Notes under the pieces: generated by a model
Seen by the model: the letters and a program-made list of their open reading frames with translations, nothing else
Told to the model about the DNA's origin: nothing
Databases searched by the model: none
Program-made: the position numbers and the translations under genes
In this document: piece after piece, positions 6,419 through 12,453 of the stretch
Numbering within the stretch: the first letter of the stretch is position 1
Layout: every line of letters begins with the position of its first letter
Assembly: GCA_008636095.1 (NCBI GenBank)
Contig: VSJD01000175.1
Location: 1-15,086, forward strand
Source: Kiritimatiellota bacterium
Lineage (GTDB): Bacteria; Verrucomicrobiota; Kiritimatiellia; JAAZAB01
DNA: 15,086 bases
Direction of reading: 5' to 3'

Positions 6419-7876
6419 CTCTTCCAATCGGAGTCCGTTGGCGGCCAAGGCTACCGCGTTTTGCATGCCGCGCGCCTTGTGACAGGTCTCCTCGAATTCC
6501 TTTTGCGGGTCGGAATTGTAGACGACGCCGCCGCCGGCCTGGATGGCGATGGTGCCGTCGGCGATTTCCAGGGTGCGGATCGTGATGGCAAAATCCATGC
6601 TGCCGTCGTAGCTGATGTAGCCCAACGCACCGCCGTAGGCCCCGCGCGGTTCGCTCTCCAGCTCGTGGATGATTTCCATGGCACGGATTTTGGGCGCGCC
6701 CGACAGTGTGCCGGCGGGAAAGGTGGCGCGGATAACATCGGTGGCGTCACAGCCCTGGCGCAGAATGGCTTCGACATGCGAGACAATATGCATGACGTGG
6801 CTGTAACGTTCGATCGTCATGTATTCGCGCACTTGCACGCTGCCGGTTTCGGCCACGCGTCCAAGATCGTTGCGGCCCAGGTCCACCAGCATAATGTGCT
6901 CGGCCTTTTCCTTGTCGTCGGAGAGGAGATCGTCAGCCAGTTGGCGGTCCTCCTGTTCGGTGGCGCCGCGCGGGCGCGTGCCGGCGATAGGCCGCAGTTC
7001 CACGCGGTTGCCCGTGAGCCGCACCATGACCTCCGGTGAAGAGCCCACCAGGGCCTGGTCGCCGATCTTAAGGAAATAAAGGTAGGGCGAGGGGTTCAGC
7101 AGGCGCAGGGCGCGGTACAACTGGAAGGGCGGCACTTCCGAGTTGGCGCTGAACCGCTGACTTGGGACCACCTGAATGATATCCCCGGCAACAATGTAAT
7201 CCTTGGCTTTGCGGACGATGGCCTGGTACTGGGCGCTCGTCATATTGGAGGTAAACGTTACCGGCGGATAAACGCGATTTTCGGTGTGCGGCGCCGGTTG
7301 CTGGAGGATTGTCTCGATGGCCGCGATTTTCCGGCAGGCGGCCTCGTAGGCCTGTGTCGGTGTAGCACCGCCCGCTTGGGCGGCGGGGCGGGAGCAGACG
7401 ATGATCTTGATCGTGTTGCGCAGGTTGTCGAACACGATCAGGTTATCCACTTTCAGGAAGCGGCTGATCGGCCGGCTCCCGCCACGGACCAGCTTTGGTG
7501 TTGGCAGGCGTTCGAACTCGCGGACGGCCTCGTAGCCGATGTAACCCACGGCTCCGCCGAAAAAGCGAGGCAGGCCCGGCATGGGGGCCGCGCGCACACC
7601 CTGGTACACGGGCCGCAGGCGCCGGAGCAATTGCGGATCCGTAACATCGGTGTGTTCGATTTCGAACAAAAGCTCAGGCTCGACGCCAATGAAGGAATAG
7701 CGGCCCCAGGTTTCGCCGCCCTCGATACTTTCGAGCAGGAACACGTTCGGGTTATCCACGAAGCGCCGGAGCACGGAGACCGGCGTTTCGAGATCGGCCA
7801 GCACTTCCTTGCAGACCGGGATCAGGTCGTATTTCTCGGCCAGCGCGAGGTAGTCCTGTAAGGTTGTGTGTTGCAT
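6410..7876 (-). CDS. trpE: Anthranilate synthase component I
   Basis: Converts chorismate to anthranilate with TrpG-supplied ammonia; first committed and feedback-controlled enzyme of the pathway. The product has 488 residues. The N-terminal tryptophan-binding motif LLES (47-50) is present, so feedback inhibition is expected. The chorismate-binding domain shows IAGTRPRG (297-304), DLGRNDLGRVAE (332-343), FPAGTLSGAPK (386-396), and the C-terminal IQAGGGVVYNSDP with EFEETCHKA. It is first in the operon. The ATG at 7876 has no SD and lies only 8 nt from a -10 box, so the mRNA is probably leaderless. Its stop codon falls inside the terminal repeat of the S23 cassette, which probably supplies its last codons. 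Confidence 0.98.
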   Translation of the reverse strand: MQHTTLQDYLALAEKYDLIPVCKEVLADLETPVSVLRRFVDNPNVFLLESIEGGETWGRYSFIGVEPELLFEIEHTDVTDPQLLRRLRPVYQGVRAAPMPGLPRFFGGAVGYIGYEAVREFERLPTPKLVRGGSRPISRFLKVDNLIVFDNLRNTIKIIVCSRPAAQAGGATPTQAYEAACRKIAAIETILQQPAPHTENRVYPPVTFTSNMTSAQYQAIVRKAKDYIVAGDIIQVVPSQRFSANSEVPPFQLYRALRLLNPSPYLYFLKIGDQALVGSSPEVMVRLTGNRVELRPIAGTRPRGATEQEDRQLADDLLSDDKEKAEHIMLVDLGRNDLGRVAETGSVQVREYMTIERYSHVMHIVSHVEAILRQGCDATDVIRATFPAGTLSGAPKIRAMEIIHELESEPRGAYGGALGYISYDGSMDFAITIRTLEIADGTIAIQAGGGVVYNSDPQKEFEETCHKARGMQNAVALAANGLRLEENG

Positions 7877-7879
7877 GGT

Positions 7880-7897
7880 GTTTCTATATATAGAAAC
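7880..7897. promoter_or_regulatory. Perfect 18-bp palindrome over the trpE -10 box, probable operator
   Basis: GTTTCTATATATAGAAAC reads the same on both strands. It covers the -10 hexamer and ends 3 nt before the trpE ATG, an ideal site for a dimeric repressor to block RNA polymerase. It does not resemble the E. coli TrpR operator as I remember it. The repressor is unknown and not encoded in the window. Confidence 0.7.
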
Positions 7898-7913
7898 AGC
7901 TGGGCGCTGTCAA
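7885..7913 (-). promoter_or_regulatory. trp operon promoter
   Basis: On the minus strand, TTGACA (7913-7908) and TATATA (7890-7885) are separated by exactly 17 nt: a full consensus -35 and a near-consensus -10. An A/T-tract resembling an UP element (7936-7914) lies immediately upstream of the -35. Transcription should begin about 7 nt after the -10, at or within a few bases of the trpE ATG. There is therefore no room for a leader peptide, attenuator, T-box or TRAP site. Confidence 0.8.
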
Positions 7914-7949
7914 TAGAAAAAACATTTTTTTTTGTTCGTGCATTTTGCA

Positions 7950-7977
7950 TTGCGCCGCCGGCGGGCGATTCTATACT
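7950..7977 (+). promoter_or_regulatory. Possible promoter for the DUF167 gene
   Basis: TTGCGC (7950-7955), a 16-nt spacer and TATACT (7972-7977). The -10 is good and the -35 is poor. It is divergent from the trp promoter and would give a ~110-nt leader containing repeat hairpins. Confidence 0.3.
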
Positions 7978-8084
7978 GGCCTTCGCCCTTCTTCGCCAGA
8001 AAGCCCGGTAGCTTGCCACAGGGAGGAATGGCGTTCTTGGCTTCGCAGGGTTTCGCAAAGATACCCCGCGGCTTGCCGCGGGGT
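7976..8084. repeat. Compound REP-like repeat upstream of the DUF167 gene
   Basis: Several inverted motifs follow each other. The clearest is a perfect 9-bp stem, ACCCCGCGG / CCGCGGGGT (8063-8071 and 8076-8084), around a CTTG loop. A second unit near 8005-8025 has the same plan, with CCC and GGG around GCTTGCC. The region looks like an intergenic dispersed repeat rather than coding sequence. Confidence 0.65.
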
Positions 8085-8092
8085 GCTTCACC

Positions 8093-8380
8093 ATGAATTG
8101 GATTACGGCAACCAAAACCGGTGTGATGCTGTCCGTGCACGCCTGCCCGCGTGCCGCGCAGGATCAAGTGCAGGGCCTGCACGGGGATGCCGTCAAGATC
8201 CGCCTGCGGGCGCCGCCGGCGGATGGTAAGGCCAACGATGCGTTGATCGTCTTTCTCAGCCGGATACTGGATGTGCCCGCGCGCCACTTGATTATTGTGG
8301 CCGGGCACAGCGCGCGCCGCAAACGCGTGGCCATTGCCGGAGTAACTGCGGCGGTTGTGCAGGCCAAGCTGGGTCTATAA
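8093..8380 (+). CDS. DUF167 / YggU family protein
   Basis: A 95-residue protein with the DUF167 signature: LHGDAVKIRLRAPPADGKANDALIVF-type core (residues ~29-54) followed by GHSARRKRVAIAG near residue 74. Small basic cytoplasmic proteins of this family are widespread and their function is not established. The ATG at 8093 lies 8 nt after a very stable GC hairpin and has no SD, so translation is probably weak or depends on refolding. Divergent from trpE; the next gene downstream is on the opposite strand, so it appears monocistronic. Confidence 0.92.
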   Translation: MNWITATKTGVMLSVHACPRAAQDQVQGLHGDAVKIRLRAPPADGKANDALIVFLSRILDVPARHLIIVAGHSARRKRVAIAGVTAAVVQAKLGL

Positions 8381-8589
8381 CCCACAACCAAAGCAAACAT
8401 CAACTTGTCCGCCATAGCTTTAGCGACGGTGGAACATCCAGCCCTCCTACGCCCGAGCGCTTCGAAGGGCAAGTTATCGAATGCCCAACGTCGAATGACG
8501 GAATAAGAACAAAGAATACCAGCAACCTTTGCATTTGGCGAAAACAGGCAATCTTGGCTTGCCAAGCGTGGTTTGCGGGCAAGCCCGTA
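8381..8589. other. Intergenic stretch with repeat remnants
   Basis: 209 nt with no credible gene, between the convergent DUF167 and nuclease genes. It holds small perfect hairpins (CTTGG/CCAAG near 8554-8567; CGGGC/GCCCG near 8577-8588), an imperfect CCGCC/GGTGG hairpin near 8409-8433, and a degenerate heptamer array at 8475-8495. The hairpin nearest the nuclease stop could end transcription, but no U-tract follows on either strand. Confidence 0.5.
8475..8495 (-). repeat. Degenerate TTCGACG-type heptamer array
   Basis: On the minus strand three 7-nt units read TTCGACG, TTGGGCA and TTCGATA, related to the five-unit array at 13528-13562. Short, so possibly chance. Confidence 0.4.
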
Positions 8590-9630
8590 TCAGGCCAATT
8601 CCAGTTCGCTTTTGCAAAGTTCGTAAAACCGGCATTGCCGGCAGGTATCGAGATCGGCGGATTGTTCCCAGTCCTCCTGCGGCAGGGGCTGGTTCCTGCG
8701 GATGTCGCCTGCCACGAGGTATTCGGCCATTGTTGCGACCGATTCACGGATTAACCCGCGGGCGTGTTCCAGATCGTGATTGGTCAAGACCATGCTCTGG
8801 GTGGCGCCCTTCGAAAGGTATTCCAGGTGCACCTGGATGCGCTCGGGTGGGAGGGCGTGTTTGATGTGGGCCCATAGGCCGTAAATGGTCATCTGGTCCC
8901 GGTGCGCCGGTTTCTCACTGCCCGCCTTCCAGTCGTGGATGTGCAGGAGGTCCTCTGCGCGATAGGCGTAATCCGGGATGGCATACACCTTGACGGACTC
9001 AAACAGGAACGATTCGGGGTCGCCGCCATCCGCGTGGGCGATGCTAACTTCCTGCTCCGGGCGCACGGACCCCAAGCGCGGCAGGACCTGCTCCAGAAAA
9101 TTAGCCAGGCAGCGCTTGATCTGCTCGATCATGCGCGCGGTCATATCCGCCTCGGGCGTGTGGTGATGCGCGGGGTAGTAATGTTCATGCAGGCAGCAGT
9201 GTTTTTTGGGATTGGCCTGCCATAGTTTCTTTTTGGACTCATTCCAGCATTGATTCAGGTAAGGCTTGGCGACCGTTTCATAGGCTTGGGCCGCGGTAAC
9301 CGGCTTGCCCGCCTGGGCGGAATGCTCCGCCTGCGCGGAATGCTCCGCCTGCGCGGAATGCTCCGCCTGCGCGGAATGCTCCGCCTGCGCGGACTGCTCC
9401 GCCTGCGTCTGCCGGAGCGCCCACATGATGGCGCGTTCCACGGCATTGCCCTGGAGCGTGAACCGGTTTTCCATTTTACCCAGCCGGTAGGCCGTGCGGG
9501 CCAGGTTCGGGGCATCCGCCTTCCACCCGCCCCACATGGCGTACTTGGCCAGGTACCGGCGGCGCGGGCATTCTTCAAAGTCCGCCCGCGCGGAAATAGA
9601 CCAGGAAAAGGTGTTGATTAGTTCGGCCAT
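8590..9630 (-). CDS. RecB/Cas4-like PD-(D/E)XK nuclease family protein with probable Fe-S cluster
   Basis: 346 residues from the ATG at 9630 (MAELINTFSWS). The frame is open further upstream, but that part overlaps the DUF1016 gene and lacks family features. The nuclease motif is PDYAYR (Asp220) followed by HIHDWKAG (Asp233 and Lys235), then a QMTIYGLWA helix, as in PDDEXK_1/Cas4/RecB-C domains. One N-terminal cysteine (C21, ECPRRRY) and three C-terminal ones (C330, C333, C339) match the 4Fe-4S arrangement of Cas4/AddB. Residues ~77-107 are five near-perfect copies of a hexapeptide (SAQAEH) that interrupt the fold. It follows the DUF1016 gene by 40 nt on the same strand, so it is probably co-transcribed. 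The exact substrate is unknown; DNA repair or defence is possible. Confidence 0.85.
   Translation of the reverse strand: MAELINTFSWSISARADFEECPRRRYLAKYAMWGGWKADAPNLARTAYRLGKMENRFTLQGNAVERAIMWALRQTQAEQSAQAEHSAQAEHSAQAEHSAQAEHSAQAGKPVTAAQAYETVAKPYLNQCWNESKKKLWQANPKKHCCLHEHYYPAHHHTPEADMTARMIEQIKRCLANFLEQVLPRLGSVRPEQEVSIAHADGGDPESFLFESVKVYAIPDYAYRAEDLLHIHDWKAGSEKPAHRDQMTIYGLWAHIKHALPPERIQVHLEYLSKGATQSMVLTNHDLEHARGLIRESVATMAEYLVAGDIRRNQPLPQEDWEQSADLDTCRQCRFYELCKSELELA
9311..9400 (-). repeat. 18-bp tandem repeat, five copies, inside the nuclease gene
   Basis: Five contiguous 18-nt units (9311, 9329, 9347, 9365, 9383) plus a partial sixth. The three inner units are identical; the first and fifth each differ by one base. 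Each encodes one SAQAEH-type hexapeptide, so copy number can change without a frameshift. Confidence 0.95.
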
Positions 9631-9670
9631 AGCATTTATCCGGAAGTCATGAATCCTGATAAACCGACAA

Positions 9671-10798
9671 TCATGATTGCGCCTCCATTTCCTTCTCAAT
9701 CTCTTTGACCGTCGGCAGGCTGCCTTTGAATTCTTTGGGCAGCGCCTTGACGATTTTCGTTTCCCATTGGGCCACGCCGATGGGCTTCTTGACATCGCGA
9801 AGCGCATATTCGACAACAATTTTGTCCTTGGATCGACATAGTAATAAACCAATGGTCGGCTTGTCGTCGGGATGGCGGAGAAGATCATCCGCCGCCGAAA
9901 GATACATGTTCATTTGTCCGGCGAAACCCGGTTCGAACGGAACAGCTTTCAGTTCCACGACTACGTAGCAGCGCAGTTTGACGTGGTAAAATAAAAGGTC
10001 GAGATAGAAGTCTTTTGATCCCACTTCCAGATGCACCTGCCGGCCCATGAAGGCGAATCCCGCGCCGAGTTCCAACAGGAAACGTTGGATGTGTCCCATC
10101 AGAGCGTGCTCGACCTCGCGTTCCCGGCGGGGATCGGCTGTGCCGAGGAAGTCGAACAGGTACGGGTCTTTGAATATCTGCCCCGCCATGTCCGAATCGG
10201 CTGGCGGCAACGTAGCCGGGAAATTGTTAATGGCTTTGCCCAGACGTTTGTGGGCACAGCCGTCAATCTGCAGACAGAGAATGGGTTGAGACCAGCCGTG
10301 CTCCACTGTTTTCCGCGCATACCAGAGGCGAATATCAGGTTCTTTCAATTTCTCCATCAGGGCCAGATTATGGTACCAAGTGATTTGTGCAAGCGGCCCT
10401 TGCACAATTGCCCGATTCGGCCAAGTGGCGGCAAAGGCGCGCATGTACTTCAAATTGCGCGGCGAAAGACCTTGCATATCTGGAAAGGCGTCCCGTAGGT
10501 CGAAGGAGAGGCGATCAATGACCTTTGTGCCCCAACCCTCGGATGCTTGCCGTTTCAGAATGATCTGCCCGATTTCCCAGTATGCCAGGATCATCGCGGC
10601 GTTTGCGGAAAGCACCGTCTTGATCCGGCTCTCTTGTATCCGTTTCTTGAGGTCGGCCAGCGTGGCGGCGTAGTCAGGCGGTAATTCCGCAACCATTGCC
10701 GGGACCGTGAACCGGGCTTCATCTCGCGCGCGTCCCAGAGCGCGGCGTGATCCTGCGTTTAGCCGGACAAGGGCTATCGCATTCCGCTTAGACTTCAT
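9671..10798 (-). CDS. DUF1016 / YhcG family PD-(D/E)XK nuclease-like protein
   Basis: 375 residues. The N-terminal DUF1016_N domain (from ~residue 35) shows YWEIGQII (73-80), GLSPRNLKYMRAFA (110-123) and GWSQPILCLQID (168-179). The C-terminal YhcG domain has the nuclease core LDLLFYH (Asp267) and VVVELK (Glu282, Lys284), then the FEPGFAGQMNMYLSAAD helix. These residues look intact. The ATG at 10798 has AAGG 7 nt upstream; the first ~34 basic residues precede the usual domain start, and M35 (10696) is an alternative without an SD. DUF1016 proteins are often met near restriction-modification and other defence genes, but their activity is poorly defined. First gene of a two-gene unit with the nuclease at 8590-9630. 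Confidence 0.92.
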   Translation of the reverse strand: MKSKRNAIALVRLNAGSRRALGRARDEARFTVPAMVAELPPDYAATLADLKKRIQESRIKTVLSANAAMILAYWEIGQIILKRQASEGWGTKVIDRLSFDLRDAFPDMQGLSPRNLKYMRAFAATWPNRAIVQGPLAQITWYHNLALMEKLKEPDIRLWYARKTVEHGWSQPILCLQIDGCAHKRLGKAINNFPATLPPADSDMAGQIFKDPYLFDFLGTADPRREREVEHALMGHIQRFLLELGAGFAFMGRQVHLEVGSKDFYLDLLFYHVKLRCYVVVELKAVPFEPGFAGQMNMYLSAADDLLRHPDDKPTIGLLLCRSKDKIVVEYALRDVKKPIGVAQWETKIVKALPKEFKGSLPTVKEIEKEMEAQS

Positions 10799-11105
10799 AA
10801 CCCAGCCTTTTCAAATTCGCTCGCATCCCCAGCTTGGCCCGTTACACATATCCATTCTTGCTGGGTTCAGCATAATGCTGGACTATGCGCTTAAGCAAGC
10901 CTATTTCAAGGCGCCGGAAATCTGTAAATATTTTTCTTCTTCTCCATGGTCTTTGCGGGTATAAAAGATCAGAAATGCCGCCAGAATGCGCGGGGGATAA
11001 AGGAGCAAGATTAAAAATATGGTCATAGCCGGTATAAAACCGGCTCTACAAATATGATGCATAAGGTAGAGCCGACTTTACGTCGGCTATTTTCAGGGGA
11101 GCAAC
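10799..11105. other. Divergent intergenic region between DUF1016 gene and lpxI
   Basis: 307 nt without a credible gene. It contains a short palindrome, CAGCAT/ATGCTG, at 10868-10880, AT-rich sequence near 10920-10945, and the double hairpin at 11025-11090. Promoters for both divergent genes should lie here, but I see no convincing -35/-10 pair. Confidence 0.5.
11025..11090. repeat. Double-hairpin palindromic repeat upstream of lpxI
   Basis: Two perfect 7-bp hairpins with 5-nt loops: AGCCGGT/ACCGGCT (11027-11045) and AGCCGAC/GTCGGCT (11070-11088). The two halves are also complementary to each other as larger arms (11025-11049 against 11066-11090), so two alternative folds are possible. It ends about 2 nt before the lpxI SD region. 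Confidence 0.8.
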
Positions 11106-11987
11106 ATGAATCAGGCGATACCGGAAAAACTGGGAATCATTGCCGGGCGCGGCGCGTATCCGCGGCTACTGGCGGAAGGTGCCAGGAAACAGGGCGTGCG
11201 GCAGGTGGTGGCCGTGGCGTTTCGCGGGGAAACCGATCCGCGAATCGAAAAGGCGGCTGATCACGTCGTATGGCTGCGCGTCGGCCAATTAGAGGCCATG
11301 CTGGAAGCCTTTCGTCGGCATGGAATCGCCCAGGCGGTTATGGCCGGTCAGATTGCGCCCTCGAATCTTTTTAATATCCGCCTGGATGTCCGCGCGCTGA
11401 CTATCCTGGCCCGGCTAAAGAACCGCAACGCCCAAACCATTTTCGGTGCCATTGGGGATGAACTTCATGCCATGGGGGTCGAACTCCTGCCGGCCTACCG
11501 GTTCATGGAGGACACCATGCCGGCGCCGGGCTTGCTCAGCCGCCGCGCGCCGACCGAGCGCGAGCGCCTGGACATCGAGCTGGGTCTCCAGGCGGCCAAG
11601 GCCACCAGCGCCCTGGAAATCGGGCAGACGGTTGTGGTCAAGGAAGGCGTGATCCTGGCGGTAGAGGCCTTTGAGGGTACGGACGAGACCATGCTGCGCG
11701 CCGGGAAGCTGGGGGGCGCCGGCGCCGTGGTGGTGAAGGTTGCGCGGCAGGGCCACGACATGCGCTACGACATTCCCGTGGTCGGCTTGCGCACCATGGC
11801 GGTGCTGAAAAAAATCAAGGCCGCCGTGCTGGCCGTGGAAGCGCACCGGACCATCTTGCTGGAACGGGAACAAATCATTGAAGGAGCTGACAAACAAAAT
11901 TTGGCATTCATAGCGGTGGAAGTGGAAAATAAAATAAATTCCAAGTTCCAAGTTCCAAATTCCAAGGAAGTTTCAAATTCCAATTAA
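11106..11987 (+). CDS. lpxI: UDP-2,3-diacylglucosamine diphosphatase LpxI (DUF1009)
   Basis: Hydrolyses UDP-2,3-diacylglucosamine to lipid X (2,3-diacylglucosamine 1-phosphate) and UMP, the step before LpxB in lipid A synthesis; the alternative to LpxH. 293 residues. The N-terminal LGIIAGRGAYPRLLAEGARKQ and VVAVAFRGETDP (9-45), VGQL and AVMAGQI (59-83) belong to the N-domain. VVKEGVILAVEAFEGTD (177-193) and MRYDIPVVG (219-227) belong to the C-domain; Asp222 probably corresponds to the essential Asp of Caulobacter LpxI. The ATG is preceded by a GGGGAG SD. The last ~16 residues (278-293) are encoded by the heptamer repeat of S23 cassette 2 and are not part of the family fold. Confidence 0.95.
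   Translation: MNQAIPEKLGIIAGRGAYPRLLAEGARKQGVRQVVAVAFRGETDPRIEKAADHVVWLRVGQLEAMLEAFRRHGIAQAVMAGQIAPSNLFNIRLDVRALTILARLKNRNAQTIFGAIGDELHAMGVELLPAYRFMEDTMPAPGLLSRRAPTERERLDIELGLQAAKATSALEIGQTVVVKEGVILAVEAFEGTDETMLRAGKLGGAGAVVVKVARQGHDMRYDIPVVGLRTMAVLKKIKAAVLAVEAHRTILLEREQIIEGADKQNLAFIAVEVENKINSKFQVPNSKEVSNSN
11936..11969 (+). repeat. Left terminal inverted repeat of S23 cassette 2
   Basis: Imperfect TTCCAAG units lying inside the 3' end of lpxI. Complement of 12404-12437 at 32 of 34 positions. Confidence 0.9.
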
Positions 11988-12004
11988 GAAACAAAGACAA
12001 CAAG

Positions 12005-12373
12005 ATGACAACGGAAAATACCAGGCCACAGGCTTTGGACGAGCGCACATTTCTATTTGCTCAGAATGTGCGCATGTTTGTTACTCAATTGCCGAAAACC
12101 GCGAGCAATCAAGAAGACATTAAACAGGTTGTCCGCTCATCCGGTTCAGTCGCGGCCAATTACATTGAAGCCAACGAGGCGCTCAGCAAGAAAGATTTTA
12201 TCCTGCGCATGAAAATATGCCGCAAAGAAGCCAAGGAAAGCCGTCTATGGCTCCGTTTGCTCAATTGCGGCGAACATGATCAATTAGGCAAGAAGAGTTT
12301 AACTCTTATTCAGGAAGCCACGGAATTAATGCTCATTTTTAACGCCATCATTACCAAGAGCGGTTTGACTTAG
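12005..12373 (+). CDS. Four-helix-bundle protein (23S rRNA intervening-sequence / S23 family), inserted in lpx cluster
   Basis: 122 residues, the usual size for the family, helical throughout, without signal peptide or membrane segment. The S23 signature is clear: DIKQVVRSSGSVAANYIEAN, then a helix with CRKEAKESRLWLRLL. It is clearly divergent from the S23-like protein at 5893-6357, so the two are not a recent duplication. Family members occur in 23S rRNA intervening sequences and as the Avd subunit of diversity-generating retroelements. No 23S rRNA, reverse transcriptase or variable repeat is present here. The ATG lies 17 nt after the lpxI stop with no strong SD. It lies between the arms of cassette 2 and is oriented with the lpx genes. 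Confidence 0.93.
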   Translation: MTTENTRPQALDERTFLFAQNVRMFVTQLPKTASNQEDIKQVVRSSGSVAANYIEANEALSKKDFILRMKICRKEAKESRLWLRLLNCGEHDQLGKKSLTLIQEATELMLIFNAIITKSGLT

Positions 12374-12403
12374 GCGATTGTTTTGTTTGAAATTTGATTT
12401 GGT

Positions 12404-12437
12404 TTCCTTGGAATTTGGAATCTGGAACTTGGAATTT
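12404..12437 (-). repeat. Right terminal inverted repeat of S23 cassette 2
   Basis: Same TTCCAAG heptamer family as 11936-11969, inverted. It lies immediately upstream of the oxidoreductase SD. Confidence 0.9.
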
Positions 12438-12453
12438 TGTTGGAGGGGTTGCT

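Larger units (their letters stand above)
11936..12437 (+). mobile_element. Candidate S23 cassette 2: four-helix-bundle gene between heptamer inverted repeats
   Basis: A 502-bp unit with the same plan as cassette 1. 34-bp terminal inverted repeats (11936-11969 and 12404-12437) are complementary at 32 of 34 positions, and weaker complementarity extends inward to about 11985 and 12385. The arms are built from TTCCAAG-like 7-nt units, a different family from cassette 1. It lies between lpxI and the oxidoreductase, provides the last lpxI codons, and ends just before the oxidoreductase SD. The inside is visibly more AT-rich than the lpx genes. No target-site duplication seen. Mobility is inferred. 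Confidence 0.65.

Noticed and set aside
5890..6430. Target-site duplication around S23 cassette 1 (and likewise around cassette 2)
   Set aside because: Bases just outside the arms (5893-5900 versus 6419-6426; 11928-11935 versus 12438-12445) show no matching direct repeat.
7877..8092. Trp leader peptide, attenuator, T-box or TRAP site before trpE
   Set aside because: The promoter lies directly against the trpE ATG, leaving no leader RNA.
9631..9888. N-terminal extension of the RecB-like nuclease
   Set aside because: It overlaps the DUF1016 gene in another frame and its composition is arginine/serine-rich shadow sequence.
11936..12437. Diversity-generating retroelement, given the Avd-like protein
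   Set aside because: No reverse transcriptase, template repeat or variable repeat is present in the window.
12394..12453. N-terminal extension of the oxidoreductase
   Set aside because: Encoded by the right arm of S23 cassette 2; the ATG at 12454 has a strong SD and begins the Rossmann fold.
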